Shown here one piece after another: positions 32,111 through 42,039 of a stretch of 64,000 nt of DNA (position 1 is its first letter; the number at the start of each line of letters is the position of its first letter). The DNA lies in the NCBI GenBank assembly GCA_003439945.1, contig QVRM01005471.1, forward strand, positions 62,001 through 126,000. Direction: 5' to 3'. The notes beneath the pieces were generated by a model. The model did not search any database. It saw only the letters and a list, made by a program, of their open reading frames with translations, and was not told where the DNA came from. Made by a program: the position numbers and the translations under genes. This DNA comes from Dermanyssus gallinae (lineage: Eukaryota > Arthropoda > Arachnida > Mesostigmata > Dermanyssidae).

Positions 32111-32898
32111 TGCATGTTTTAATAGAATTAATTGGAAAATGTAGACTTAGCTAGACGATTGCTACAACGCGAGACACTTGCGAGGAACAACACACAACGT
32201 ACGTCTAGCGCATAGCACAGCCGGGCGAAGAATGAATATTAGGTCTTTCTTGGTCTATGTATTCATTCAAGGGACGCCGTAGCGTTCGTATAGTAATAAT
32301 GTTAAACGATGGAATCGGACCTTCCCGAACATTGGGCATCTTGAATGTTCTATCTGTCTTCGCCGCTGATTGATCTGCTTAAACTACGCATTATCACAGC
32401 GTGCGTAATTCAGGTACGTAGGTCTAATGGTGAAGATGCTGCTGATGTACGTTGGATTGAATGCTTGGTCGACATCGACGGCGCCAGTAGTTGGCTGTTC
32501 TGTTGATACATTGTGTCTAACTTCGTCACAATATCACAGATTGCCCGTGCATTTAGTGACTTTCCGCGTCTTCATTACTGACATATCTTTGACATCCGGC
32601 ATATCTTTAGCTTGCTTCGCCATTGCCTCCAACCGACGCTATCTATGCCCGCGTTGCTTAACGATGACTGCTAGCCTTCAGACAAAAAGCTCAGTATGCT
32701 GGCGGGCATTCGTTTGAGCAAGATTTAAAGTAAATAAATGTTTTTCTGAACTATTACAGGTTTGACGAGTGACTTCATTGACAAAGAAAGCGAACATAGG
32801 AGTTGCATGTATGTGCTCACACCCGATATGGCTATAGGGAGAATGGAGTTACTTTGCAACCACAGACGTCAGCTCTACCAATTTGGTATCAAAATGAT
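32111..32898. other. Unassigned, no gene recognised
   Basis: Short frames on both strands without recognisable motifs. Confidence 0.4.
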
Positions 32899-33172
32899 TT
32901 ACTGAAATTGCACGTTCGTCTGGGTGCGGTTGTGCGCGCGTAATGGAAAAAATTTGAAAACCTGGGCGTGAAAGTTCACACATGTGAAAGTAAAATTATC
33001 ATTTTGCAAAATCTTCTTAATATCACAATAGTCATTACCCCAGCTAAGGTCGGGTATATTCTCGAATGTATAATTTTCTCCCGCTGGTATGCTCGGTTTT
33101 TCAATTGAGAAATGCGTTCTTTCACAATCGCACATTTTGTAAACGTATGTCGGGCCGTTTGTACAGCCACCC
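32899..33172 (-). CDS. Candidate terminal exon of a cysteine-rich secreted protein
   Basis: On the minus strand a pyrimidine-rich tract and ATTATAG| acceptor at 33173 precede a 90-codon frame ending TAA at 32899. It starts GGCTNGP..., has six cysteines (three in the first 16 residues) and three N-glycosylation sequons (NYT, NFT, NRT). Cysteine and sequon content suggest an extracellular protein; I do not recognise the family. No upstream exon was found and the splice site is predicted only. Confidence 0.3.
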
Positions 33173-33329
33173 CTATAATCACAATTAAAAAAAGAAACGT
33201 AAAAATAATCTCACTCCTATACGAAGCCTTTCCACCCCCCCTTTACATTCGCAAAAAAGATTTTTTCACCGAGCTTGAACATACCCTTGCGTTTTGGACA
33301 CAAAAATGGTGACACCCTGTATATAGGTT

Positions 33330-33560
33330 CATCGTGAAGCAAGTCAGCTTCAACTGTTATTCGTTGTATTGCTGTAAGAACTGATCTTTGCTTGCGAAAT
33401 CCATATAGGTATGGTCCAGTATGGTCTCCTGGACGACAGGAGACCATACTGTTCCGCAATGCCGTTGGGTCCTGGAGACCTCCCGGTTTGAGCCTCTCCG
33501 CTGCCATCAATACCTCTGCGCGTGTGATAGGCGGAAACTCCTCTTCTTCTGAATATGTCC
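33330..33560 (-). pseudogene. LINE RT fragment
   Basis: TRAEVLMAAERLKPG (pre-RT linker) passes, with loss of the intervening part, to YGFRKQRSVLTAIQRITVEADLL (RT motif 2). About 230 bases, frame-broken near 33470. Confidence 0.5.
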
Positions 33561-33565
33561 CCCTT

Positions 33566-33569
<4 letters not shown>

Positions 33570-33623
<54 letters not shown>
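33570..33623. repeat. (TA)n microsatellite
   Basis: About 54 bases of TA directly abutting the 3' end of the nuclease-bearing element at 33624. Confidence 0.95.
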
Positions 33624-33627
<4 letters not shown>

Positions 33628-34096
33628 GATGATTTATTAATAAATTACAATACGTTTGCACACTCGGCAGTGCTCGTCTTAATAAAAATCGTGGTAAAAG
33701 AGTGTCACGGTGCGAGCGGTTTGTCCTCAAAGTCTCTTGCAACGTTAAAACGGTAAGATCCATAAGATGCATCTTTATGACGCCAAGCCCCCAGAGCGTA
33801 CTCGCAGATTCGGAGTTCCCTACACCACTTATAGAGATAGCGATGGATCCGAATCTGCGAGGTTTTTGCGGGTCGGGGAGCGTCGCTCTTAGGAACCTGA
33901 CGTCATTTTTGGTGATTTATCCTGCCGCGCTCATGCCAGGTCCCTGTTTAGATCGCAAACCTTGGCATTTAAAACTTAGACCTCGGTAGGTGATGTTATT
34001 ACGAGGTTAGGTTTTAGACCCGGCGCGCCCGGTCGACGAAATACTCGTTCACGAGCCATCTCATGACCCTTCTCGCGGAGAAGACGTGCCACAGGA
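33624..34096 (-). pseudogene. R2/R4-type LINE 3' end with restriction-like endonuclease (copy 1)
   Basis: Minus strand: FRRPGAPGLKPNLVITSP (KPD motif mutated to KPN) and a stop where the V.DAEV strand should be, then SRGVW-like and L..LTVLTLQ segments, 3'-UTR, and an end at the TA repeat. Closely related to the next copy in the same orientation. Inactive. Confidence 0.75.
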
Positions 34097-34104
34097 ATAT
34101 ATAG

Positions 34105-34850
34105 AAAATATTGTGATGGTTTATTGATTAATTACAATACGTTTGCACACTAGGCAGTGCTCGCCGTAATAAAAATGGTGGAAAAAAGTGTCACGTGGGG
34201 TTAAGAATCAGCTGTCCGTGTTCTTGCTTGATGGTAGCCCCCGCTCTTATGGACCCGGTGCGAGCGTTATATCATCAAGGTTCCTTGCAACGTTAAGACG
34301 GTAAGATCCATAAGATTCCTCTTCGTGACGCCGCGCCCCAAGAGCGTACTCGCAGATTTGGAGTTCCATACACCACTCATAGAGATAGTTATGGATCCAA
34401 ATCTGCGAGGTTTTTGCTGGTCGGGGAGCGCCGCTCTTATGAACTCGACGTCATATTTGGTGATTTTGTCCTGCCGCGCCTTTGCGAGGTCCCTGTTCGA
34501 GCCGCAAACCTCGGCATCTAAAACGCAGATCTCGGTAGGTGTTGTTATGACGAGGTCGGGCTTTAGACCCAGTGGGCCCGGTCGACGGAATACTCGCTCA
34601 CTAACCACCTCAGACCCCTCTCGCGTCTCTTTATAGTTTGCTTGTGTGTAGTACCGCACATCTGAGCGACATGAGCCAACAACGTTTGTTGTAGCCCAAG
34701 CGTTTCCTGGCCAATCTGGCACGCGTTGGTAGCGCGTTGATCCTGAGCTTTAGTAGGTTTAAATACTCCTTACCAGATAGGTAGGGTATACCCTTAATCC
34801 AGTAATGTACAAAGGGCGTTTCGTGTGCTTTTTTAGAATGTGTTCCATCG
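34105..34850 (-). pseudogene. R2/R4-type LINE 3' end with restriction-like endonuclease (copy 2)
   Basis: From the right: HYWIKG, SGKEY, LRINALPTRARLARKR (34830-34690), typical of the pre-endonuclease region of R2/R4 elements. After a frameshift near 34690 come KPDLVITTP...VLDAEV...K..KY (34600-34450), the PD-(D/E)XK core, then SGVWN and MDLTVLTLQG (34330-34280). The 3'-UTR ends next to an AT stretch at 34095-34105. Catalytic residues look intact, the frame does not. RT is missing. Confidence 0.8.
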
Positions 34851-36590
34851 AACGTGTTGTGTAGTGTTCGAGACCATTAATATTCAAGAAGCGTATACAA
34901 ACGCAGTCAAGACAAAACACCCAAAATGTCCACAGATCAGCGCAGTGTGTTAAAATCCAATTTTGTTCTGTTGTGCAGCGTTTTTAAACATTGTTTAACC
35001 ACCTGTATGGGCAATCACCTTGTCTCGATAGGCAAATATTATTATGTTATATCACCTTTATTGAAAAGGGGTATTACAATTAAAGCAAAGTTGTTTCAAA
35101 TCTGTGAACGACGTGCAATCCTCCAGACAAATGAGTTGTTCACAACGTCCACACGAGCTATCTGGTAAGGGTGTATGGAGACGCCGCTTCGGAGATTATT
35201 TAGTCGTAGAACAAAAACTTAGTAATAAGATTCTGACTCGTTCGCTGTTAAAACATGCGGTAGTCGGCATAGGACCCAAACACTAAGCAATGTGATACGC
35301 TGGCGTGGTAGACGGCACCGACGAGCAACTTCACGAATGTATCCTGTACGCTTCGCAAAGGTTAACATATCTTTTGTAGAATGGCATCCAAACATGAGCG
35401 CAATAAGTTCATTTTGGTAGCACTAAGGTTTGATACAGCTTTAAGTACACATTATGATCCTGTATAGAGATTCAACTTTGACGACAAATATACGATATTT
35501 TAGGTATGCTCTACACCAGTTTATGATTCTGGGGCCGATACCGAACGATGACATTTTTGTCAGAAGCAGATGATGGTCAATCGCGATCGAATACACGTGA
35601 AAAATTAAAGTAAATAACATGTAGAAGAATGTCGCGGTTTCGGGCCAGTGCCCAATCGTGAGCTACTTCCAGCAACTGCGCAATCGTTGATCAGTACCTG
35701 AAACGAGGTACTGATGTCTAAGGTTTCAATTGCCGTATTCTGCGCGCCTGTGTATAGTTGACTATATATACTATTAAAATACTATTATTGGCTCTCAATT
35801 ACCGTATTCTGCACGCCGTTGGGATTTCCGTCTTAAACTCTAGTTCTACATAGCTTGACACAAAAGCTAATATCATATATGTAACTTTTCCGAAAAGGTC
35901 TAGTGTCGACTTCAGTTAAAAAGGCACATGAAAGCTTAAGACACTAAACTTACTACAACAGCAAATATTTGTTCAGGCTAGATTATCCTTTTTCTTGAAA
36001 GCTATTAAAAATGCTATAAGAGACATTTATAGCTATCAGACGGTTGTGCAGCTCGTTTGTTGTATCGGAAAGTTGTAAAATATTTTAGTTTCGCTTCGAC
36101 TATATTCTCAATAAATGGTCTACATAAAAGACTGTTTCAATATACAAATGACCAATGCTCTTAGACACACGTAGACTATCTTACCTTATATATTGTGATC
36201 AGAAATCAATCTTAAAATAAGTTTAGCCACAAACTGCTGCTCGATAGGTATGCCGATAACCGATATTTCTTCCCTGCCCCAGTATATATCCTAGATAAGG
36301 TAACTAACTGCCTGTCACACTATTTTTGAATACGATTCTTGCTATAGTCAACTATCGAGGTTTCGTTTGCTAGTATACAGAAAATTGAGCGATTCTTTTG
36401 GCGCAAAAGTGTTGTTCGGCGTACTAAAAGACAGCAGGAGTATTACCTGAATGAAACGCAGGACTTCGGTGTGTCTGTCGCCACTTAAGTTTATCTCACT
36501 ATCCAGTTAGACAATAATCACTGTTAACGGTTGTTTATGAAATTGTCGGCTTTATTTTATGATAACTACTTTTAATAACAAACTATCGTG
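34851..36590. other. Unassigned region with a hairpin
   Basis: No recognisable coding frame. A perfect 10-bp stem with 6-base loop lies at 35690-35715 and resembles the hairpin at 40353. Related short stretches (CCGTATTCTGC.CGCC) recur at about 35732 and 35802. Confidence 0.45.
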
Positions 36591-36654
36591 CTTTTCGGCG
36601 GCCCGGATAACTCACTTGCTTAGGGGGGCCAATTGTTTAGATTTGACCGAGAAC

Positions 36655-36845
36655 CTTCAAGCCTTCAACGCCGGGGCCTGGTTACAGGCTCTCCTTAGTG
36701 CTCACTTAGGCACTCTACTAGGTGACGACACTGTTCGGATTAGTGCGGGGCTACGCCTGGGGGCAGCTCTCGTATTCCCCCACCAACGTAGATGCGGCGA
36801 TCAAGTAGGGCCACAGGCACACCATGGTGACGTTTCTGCCTTTGC
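36655..36845 (+). pseudogene. RT/nuclease element fragment (copy 3)
   Basis: AWLQAL...LGTLLGDDTVRISAGLRLGA and CGDQVGP match the C-terminal region of 1020-1200 and 61095-61150. About 190 bases, cut on both sides. Confidence 0.6.
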
Positions 36846-36894
36846 CCACCTCGCCATTGCTGCTTCTCCACGACCATGTGCATTTTGAAGGTAC

Positions 36895-37430
36895 GCCAAC
36901 ATATAATCGAACGTCGACAATCTTCCATTGAAGTGTGTTGCACTATTGATGGTTCGTGTCACTGCTATCTCGGTGATGCCGTCCGTATAGTCAAACCTTG
37001 GTGAACTTGCGATCAGTAGAAAGAAGATCATCATGGCAAAGAACATCACATGATCCTTCTAGTATAACGTTCGCCAGAACTGCGCTGCTCTGATAGTTCA
37101 TTACTCATTAATGAACACGGATGCAGGCATATCAAGAGCCCTAGCTGCAGCAAAACGCGTGTTTTAGAACGACTGCACTTAATTGCTGCGGAGTCTCTAA
37201 TTGATCTCAGCGATCAAGGTCACCTCTGGCTGGATTATCCAAATGAGCAAACAGGTCGTGCTTATCTTCACGGAATTGGTTCCGTGTCAGCAGAAGTCTT
37301 AAACTCGAGTACGCGCTAAAACAGCGACATAGCTGGGAATTAATATGATAAGCAAGGCTGCTGTTATTCGTGACTAAGCGGAGGCTCTTGCACATAAAAC
37401 GCACGATAAACGCGGCAAGAGGCCTGGAGT
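36895..37430 (+). repeat. Repeat X, copy 1
   Basis: Matches the reverse complement of 44050-44720 over its length and 39629-40050 over its right part (GATGCAGGCA, CTAAAACAGCGACATAG and CTCTTGCACATAAAA landmarks). Broken reading frames on both strands, so coding origin is unclear. Confidence 0.7.
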
Positions 37431-37449
37431 CCAGGGTAAACATCTATGA

Positions 37450-37590
37450 CAACCTACCTCCACGACGACTCACAAGGATGCACCTTGTCAGAGCGGCAGC
37501 GTTAGGTGTAAACTTGTTGCTCTCCGAAGACGCCGAAATGAACCCGAAGCCACCTTGCGCAACTTGTGGGTGTTAGTTCCGGCAGGAATG
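37450..37590 (+). pseudogene. LINE ORF N-terminus with degenerate 2A-like peptide
   Basis: A short frame from the ATG at about 37480 reads LLLSEDAEMNPKPP followed by CATCG. Position and residues match the LLLSGDVExNPGP 2A-like peptide plus CxxC that starts ORFs of several CR1/L2-type LINEs. The NPGP core is NPKP and GDVE is EDAE, so ribosome skipping would be lost. A stop follows at about 37574. Confidence 0.45.
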
Positions 37591-38080
37591 ATATTGACCA
37601 AACAACTGCATCAACAACAGAATAAAGATCGGCGGCCTGTCGATCACCCTCACCTACATCAACAAAGCATGGCACATACAGTCTCAAAATTCAGCAGGCC
37701 ACCTACATTCTCAACTTTAGCAAACGGCCTACAACAAAATGTGCACATTTGAATGCGGGGAGAGGACAGCACACGTCGAAACGACGCATGGCAGATGGTT
37801 GGAGCAAGAGGCCGTGTAAAACGCTCGACAACCAACACAAACACAATGACACACCTTAAAGCTGTAGAAGATCAAAATATCTCTGAACGCCCACACACTA
37901 AGGCCCAGGTTGTCAGCTGACTCCAGCTGTTACGTGCATCAGACAGAAGGTATGCAGACTTGCTGGAGCCCTACGAACAGCATACAAAGCAGGGGGAAAA
38001 CGTAGCCGTCCAAATGAGAATGACGACGACGACGACGATATACCGAGTACTAAGTGACAAAAACACCATCTCTGGTTGCT
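37591..38080. other. Unassigned, possible LINE remnant
   Basis: Follows the 2A-like start. Short frames only; a GAC/GACGAC run at 38022-38038. Confidence 0.35.
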
Positions 38081-38084
38081 GAGT

Positions 38085-38230
38085 TTTTAGAAGTTTAATA
38101 GCTGCAGCACCCTTGGTGAGGATGGTGTTTGCAGGGTTACTGTAATTGTTGGGTTCTTGAGATCAGTTAGAAATATTTTGCTACTGGACCCTGGGGATTC
38201 CGCAATCTAAGTTCCAACGCCTGCCAGATG
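38085..38230 (-). pseudogene. CR1/Jockey-like RT linker fragment
   Basis: Diverged copy of 19190-19345 with the shared CTACTGGA.CCTG.GGATT.CGCAATCTAA block. Fragment only. Confidence 0.55.
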
Positions 38231-38389
38231 TTAAGAATTTAGGTTTTGGGTCTTTCACACGCAAAGTTTAATTATATACCTATTAAACTTTAATATATCC
38301 GGGTACTTGGGGTTTAGATTACGAACCTCATAATCAAGCAAACAAGCTTTGCTATCTTTGCGGGTCATAGATTAAATTGGTTTTCTATT

Positions 38390-38590
38390 CACAGGGATCC
38401 CTAATTCGAGTAGACACTAAAACATTGACATAGATAAGAATTGATATGAAAAACAAGGCATCTTGCTGCTATTTGAGACTGAGCGGAAGCTCTTGCACAT
38501 GAAAACACTAATTGATCTTTCGGTGACCAACTGATTTAGCTTCTCCAATTATATTGCATATGTACAATAAAGAGTTATGATCCATGCTAG
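38390..38590 (+). repeat. Repeat X, copy 2 (partial)
   Basis: Aligns with 39950-40110 (AGACTGAGCGGA, CTCTTGCACAT, AAACACTAATT landmarks). Confidence 0.65.
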
Positions 38591-38769
38591 GTTATAGATT
38601 TACAAAGATAAGCATAGATGTGACCTAAAAATGCAAAAATTCAAAGGACAATATTGTTTGAAAAAAAAGCCGTTGTGTGTCGTCACGTTCACTGGGAAAC
38701 CGGTGTTTACACCTTAATATAAGTAATTATAAATAATAAAAATAATTATACGTTAAATAAATTTGAAGT

Positions 38770-38771
38770 AT

Positions 38772-38806
<35 letters not shown>
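38770..38806. repeat. (TA)n microsatellite
   Basis: About 36 bases of TA. Confidence 0.95.
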
Positions 38807-38807
<1 letters not shown>

Positions 38808-38994
38808 TGTTTTTGCAATGCTCGCCGCTACAATTTTGTATGAGTTTAAAATCTGATGCAAAAAATGTCCGAAATGTGGACCGTTCCCGGTGATACCGAA
38901 CTCATCCACCAATTTCCTGTCTCACTTAGAGCAGCTGACTCTTGCAGTCGAAGCACTCAGGAATGCTATGGCGTACAACCAACTCCGAGTGTAA

Positions 38995-39628
38995 GAACTG
39001 ATCCAAATTTAGCCGCTGGTAATCAGTCTAGTTTAAATCGTTTTTATCTGAATGCCCGCTCGTTAGTCTCTCCGGGTGCTATGGATGCCCGTGCTCATTA
39101 TTGTGCAGTAAACAACTTCGAAGTTTTTTTATTTTAAATAACTGGCTTACTAGCGCAATTAGTGACAGAGAAGTTTCACTTGGGGACCGATACTCGGTGC
39201 ACCGAATGGATCGAGGATCTAGGGGTGGATGAATGTGTATTTTAACACTCAAAGGACTAACTTGTTGCCGAGCTGATATACCACAGACTCGGAAACTGTA
39301 GCGGTAGACTTGCATTATGATCACATTATCTTTCGAATTATATGCTGCTATGTCACTAATGGGGCCTCGGCACTTAAAAAAGGCCCGTATCAAAATGGTA
39401 ATATAAGTTCTAGAATTTTGTCTTGATGTCGATTATCTTGTTTGTCTGGTTGGCAATTTTAACATGCTTGACCCTGACTGGTCAAATCTTTGATTAAGTG
39501 ACAGTGCTAGCCCAGAGAAGGCTTTCATCAACATTTGCATCATTCATGGTTTAGACTAACTTGTTACGCAACCCACAAGGGGAACAATACTCTGGACTTG
39601 TTTATTACAACTGAGAAGGAGCTTGTCA
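38995..39628 (+). pseudogene. CR1-like APE endonuclease remnant
   Basis: FYLNARSLVSPGAM (N-terminal strand), then in shifted frames WLT.AISDREVSLGDRYSVHR, LVGNFNMLDPDW (GDFN changed to GNFN) and TRGNNTLDLF. Motif order is that of CR1/L2 endonucleases; several frameshifts. Repeat X begins at 39629. Confidence 0.65.
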
Positions 39629-40352
39629 TCGATGCAGGCACATCAAGAGACCTAGCTGTAGCAAAACGCGTGTGTTAGAACAACTACACTTCATCGTTGC
39701 GGAGTCGAGATTAACTCAGAATAATAATTTTTGTTAGATCGGACATGCGTATTTTTAACAGAGTTTCAACTCTCTTCACCTTCACTTACAGGGCTAATCT
39801 TCTACAGCGACTCTATAGGCGTCTCTCCCTATAGAAGATTCTTCGCAATGCATCTCGCCATTTCTTTAATCGGTCTCAGCCATCAGGGTCAATCAAGCAA
39901 ACAGGCTCAGCTTATCTTCACGGATCTTAGATTCAATTGGTTCCGTGTCAGTCGTAAATTTGAGTACGCGCTAAAACAGCGACATAGCTGAGAATTGATA
40001 GGAGCAAGGCCTCCTGCTGTGATTATAGACTGAGCGGAGACTCTTGCACATAAAAACACTAATTAATCTTGCGGTGGCCAACTGCGTCTGCTAGTCTTTA
40101 TGATTTAGCTCCCTCACATATGTTCAGTATGTTAAATAAATGATATTGTTCAATGCATTACATAACACACCATATAAGGAACTTAAATAGTACTTCAACT
40201 ATAGTACTCTTGGGTCAGACAAACTTGTTTGCATACAAATTATATAATGTTCTTTTTGGTTGTGGTCACACATTGTACAGACTCTTCCGAATTGTACAAG
40301 TTCGGACACATCTGACTGTAAACAGAACCTGCAATATCCGCACAAGCAAAAT
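39629..40352 (+). repeat. Repeat X, copy 3
   Basis: About 720 bases matching the reverse complement of 43760-44480. With copy 4 it forms a large inverted repeat with arms about 3.4 kb apart. Confidence 0.7.
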
Positions 40353-40438
40353 ACATTAGTACGGGGCAGTACTAATGTCTTTTGTATTAGAAGATACAAA
40401 ACCTAACGTCTGCTAACTGTAAATTAGCAGACGTCAGG
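40353..40438. repeat. Three back-to-back hairpins
   Basis: Stem 1: 40353-40362 with 40369-40378, 10 bp perfect, 6-base loop. Stem 2: 40380-40387 with 40394-40401, 8 bp perfect, 6-base loop. Stem 3: 40402-40416 with 40424-40438, 15 bp with one mismatch, 7-base loop. Only one base lies unpaired between the first and second and none between the second and third. Confidence 0.85.
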
Positions 40439-40614
40439 AGAATGCAAGCTGTAGAAGTTGTCCACGGTGTCAACATTTTGCTCATCTATTGACCATTTAT
40501 AAACAATCAAAAGTTAACAAAAAAATAATAAAGTGTCTGCACAGGCTGCCAAATGGTTGGCCTTGGCATTTCAGCCTTAGTTTGATGAGCTTCGGCCAAA
40601 ACACTTACGAGGCA

Positions 40615-40650
<36 letters not shown>

Positions 40651-40900
40651 TTATGAATAAAGCGAGATAGATAGGAGTTCATATTGTACATAATAACGCG
40701 CGCTTCGGATTTCCACAGCAGTCGTCATCGCGCGCCCTTGTGCGAAGCTTAATCCCAATGCTAACAGCTGGACTGGGAAGCAGACTAGTCGACGGCGCCT
40801 GGCTGGGACTGTTCACACTTGTAAATGACCTCTAGTAAAAACCTTTATAATAATCACTTACAAGGCAGGCGACTTGTTCGTTCAGAACGCTTTCTGGTTA
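40439..40900. other. Unassigned with (TA)n run
   Basis: TA microsatellite at 40618-40646; otherwise no feature recognised. Confidence 0.5.
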
Positions 40901-40904
40901 TGGC

Positions 40905-41155
40905 AAAAAAGCTCTAGATGGAACACCGTCTCAGTTCTATAGATCGATCTTCTAAATGGCAAATCTAAAGTGACAATTGCGAGATCCGGAATGCGTCTGA
41001 TGCATACGCTCGTTAAGACGAATAGTCTGGGTTTCGAATCAGTAAATGTACGGAGTTTCAAGTACTTTCAAATTTGATCATTTATTGATTTCTGATATCG
41101 ATCGTAGGCGATACAGTTGATTCGTCGTACCAATACAGTCAAACTGGTCTGACGC
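40905..41155 (+). repeat. Repeat Y, copy 1
   Basis: Diverged relative of 41805-42020. Translated, both give IDLL...K...SGM.L..TLV, so the repeat may derive from coding DNA of an unidentified element. Confidence 0.5.
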
Positions 41156-41202
41156 GATCGCGCATCGATTTTATTTCATAGATACGCGCATTAGACTTCC
41201 AG

Positions 41203-41265
41203 CGACGCCACGTGGGCAAAGCGTGTGGCATGATACATGATACCACACGCTTCGCCCACGCGTCG
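41203..41265. repeat. Long hairpin (about 22-bp stem)
   Basis: Arms 41203-41228 and 41243-41265 pair with one mismatch and a three-base bulge around a 14-base loop. Confidence 0.8.
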
Positions 41266-41804
41266 TATATATCAAATACGTCGCACCTGATGTAATGCAT
41301 AAATTGCATGGCTCAATTCAAACTCTTTGGGTTGCATAGTCTAAAATCGAACTCCGGTAAAAAAAGTGGGTCACAATAGCATGTAGGCTCGTTCTGTTTA
41401 GCTTCTTCCAGGCGCCATATCTCATTGCTCTGGTGTCAAGCATTTCTGCAACTATGCGCAAAACGTTCCAAGGCACTCCTTGAAAGCATCGGTTGACAGC
41501 AAGCCAAAACGGTGTTGTTCCTCGATAAATAAAAGGGTGTCCATGAGCAATTATATCTGGCGGTTTTGCGTCGTGCGGTGATGTTCCGTGGGTCGGCTCA
41601 GGAAGGGAAAGCAGTTTATCTACTTAAGGTGGAGAGATTATCCAATATGATGTCGACTCTGCAGGCGGTTGCCGAAGCGATCCTAAGATTTAAAACGCGC
41701 AGCCCGGTGGTTAGAGAGAGGCAGTGCAGATTATCAATAGCCGACAATGAAAGTTAGGGCTGCTCCATAGCTGACAACAGAGTTTAGTGTTCGAGCTAGC
41801 CATC

Positions 41805-42020
41805 GCGAATCACCTCTGGATGGGACATGTCATAGCTCTATTGGTCGATCTTTTACGTAGCAGATCTGTAAAAGTTGCAAAGTCAGGAATGCCCCTAATT
41901 CGTACTCTCGTGGGAGGCAGACCGCCTAGCTTACATGCTAGCAAACCTAAATTAAGTTTGGCTAGAATGATTTGACATTGGAAAAGACGAGACAGTTGAC
42001 TTCGTACGATATAACGTAGT
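41805..42020 (+). repeat. Repeat Y, copy 2
   Basis: Open for 63 codons (41787-41975) but without recognisable domain. Aligns to 40905-41155. Confidence 0.5.
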
Positions 42021-42039
42021 ACATAATAATCAATCAATC

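Noticed and set aside
33295..33315. CACCCTGTATATA resembling a DNA-transposon terminal repeat
   Set aside because: No matching inverted copy was found nearby.
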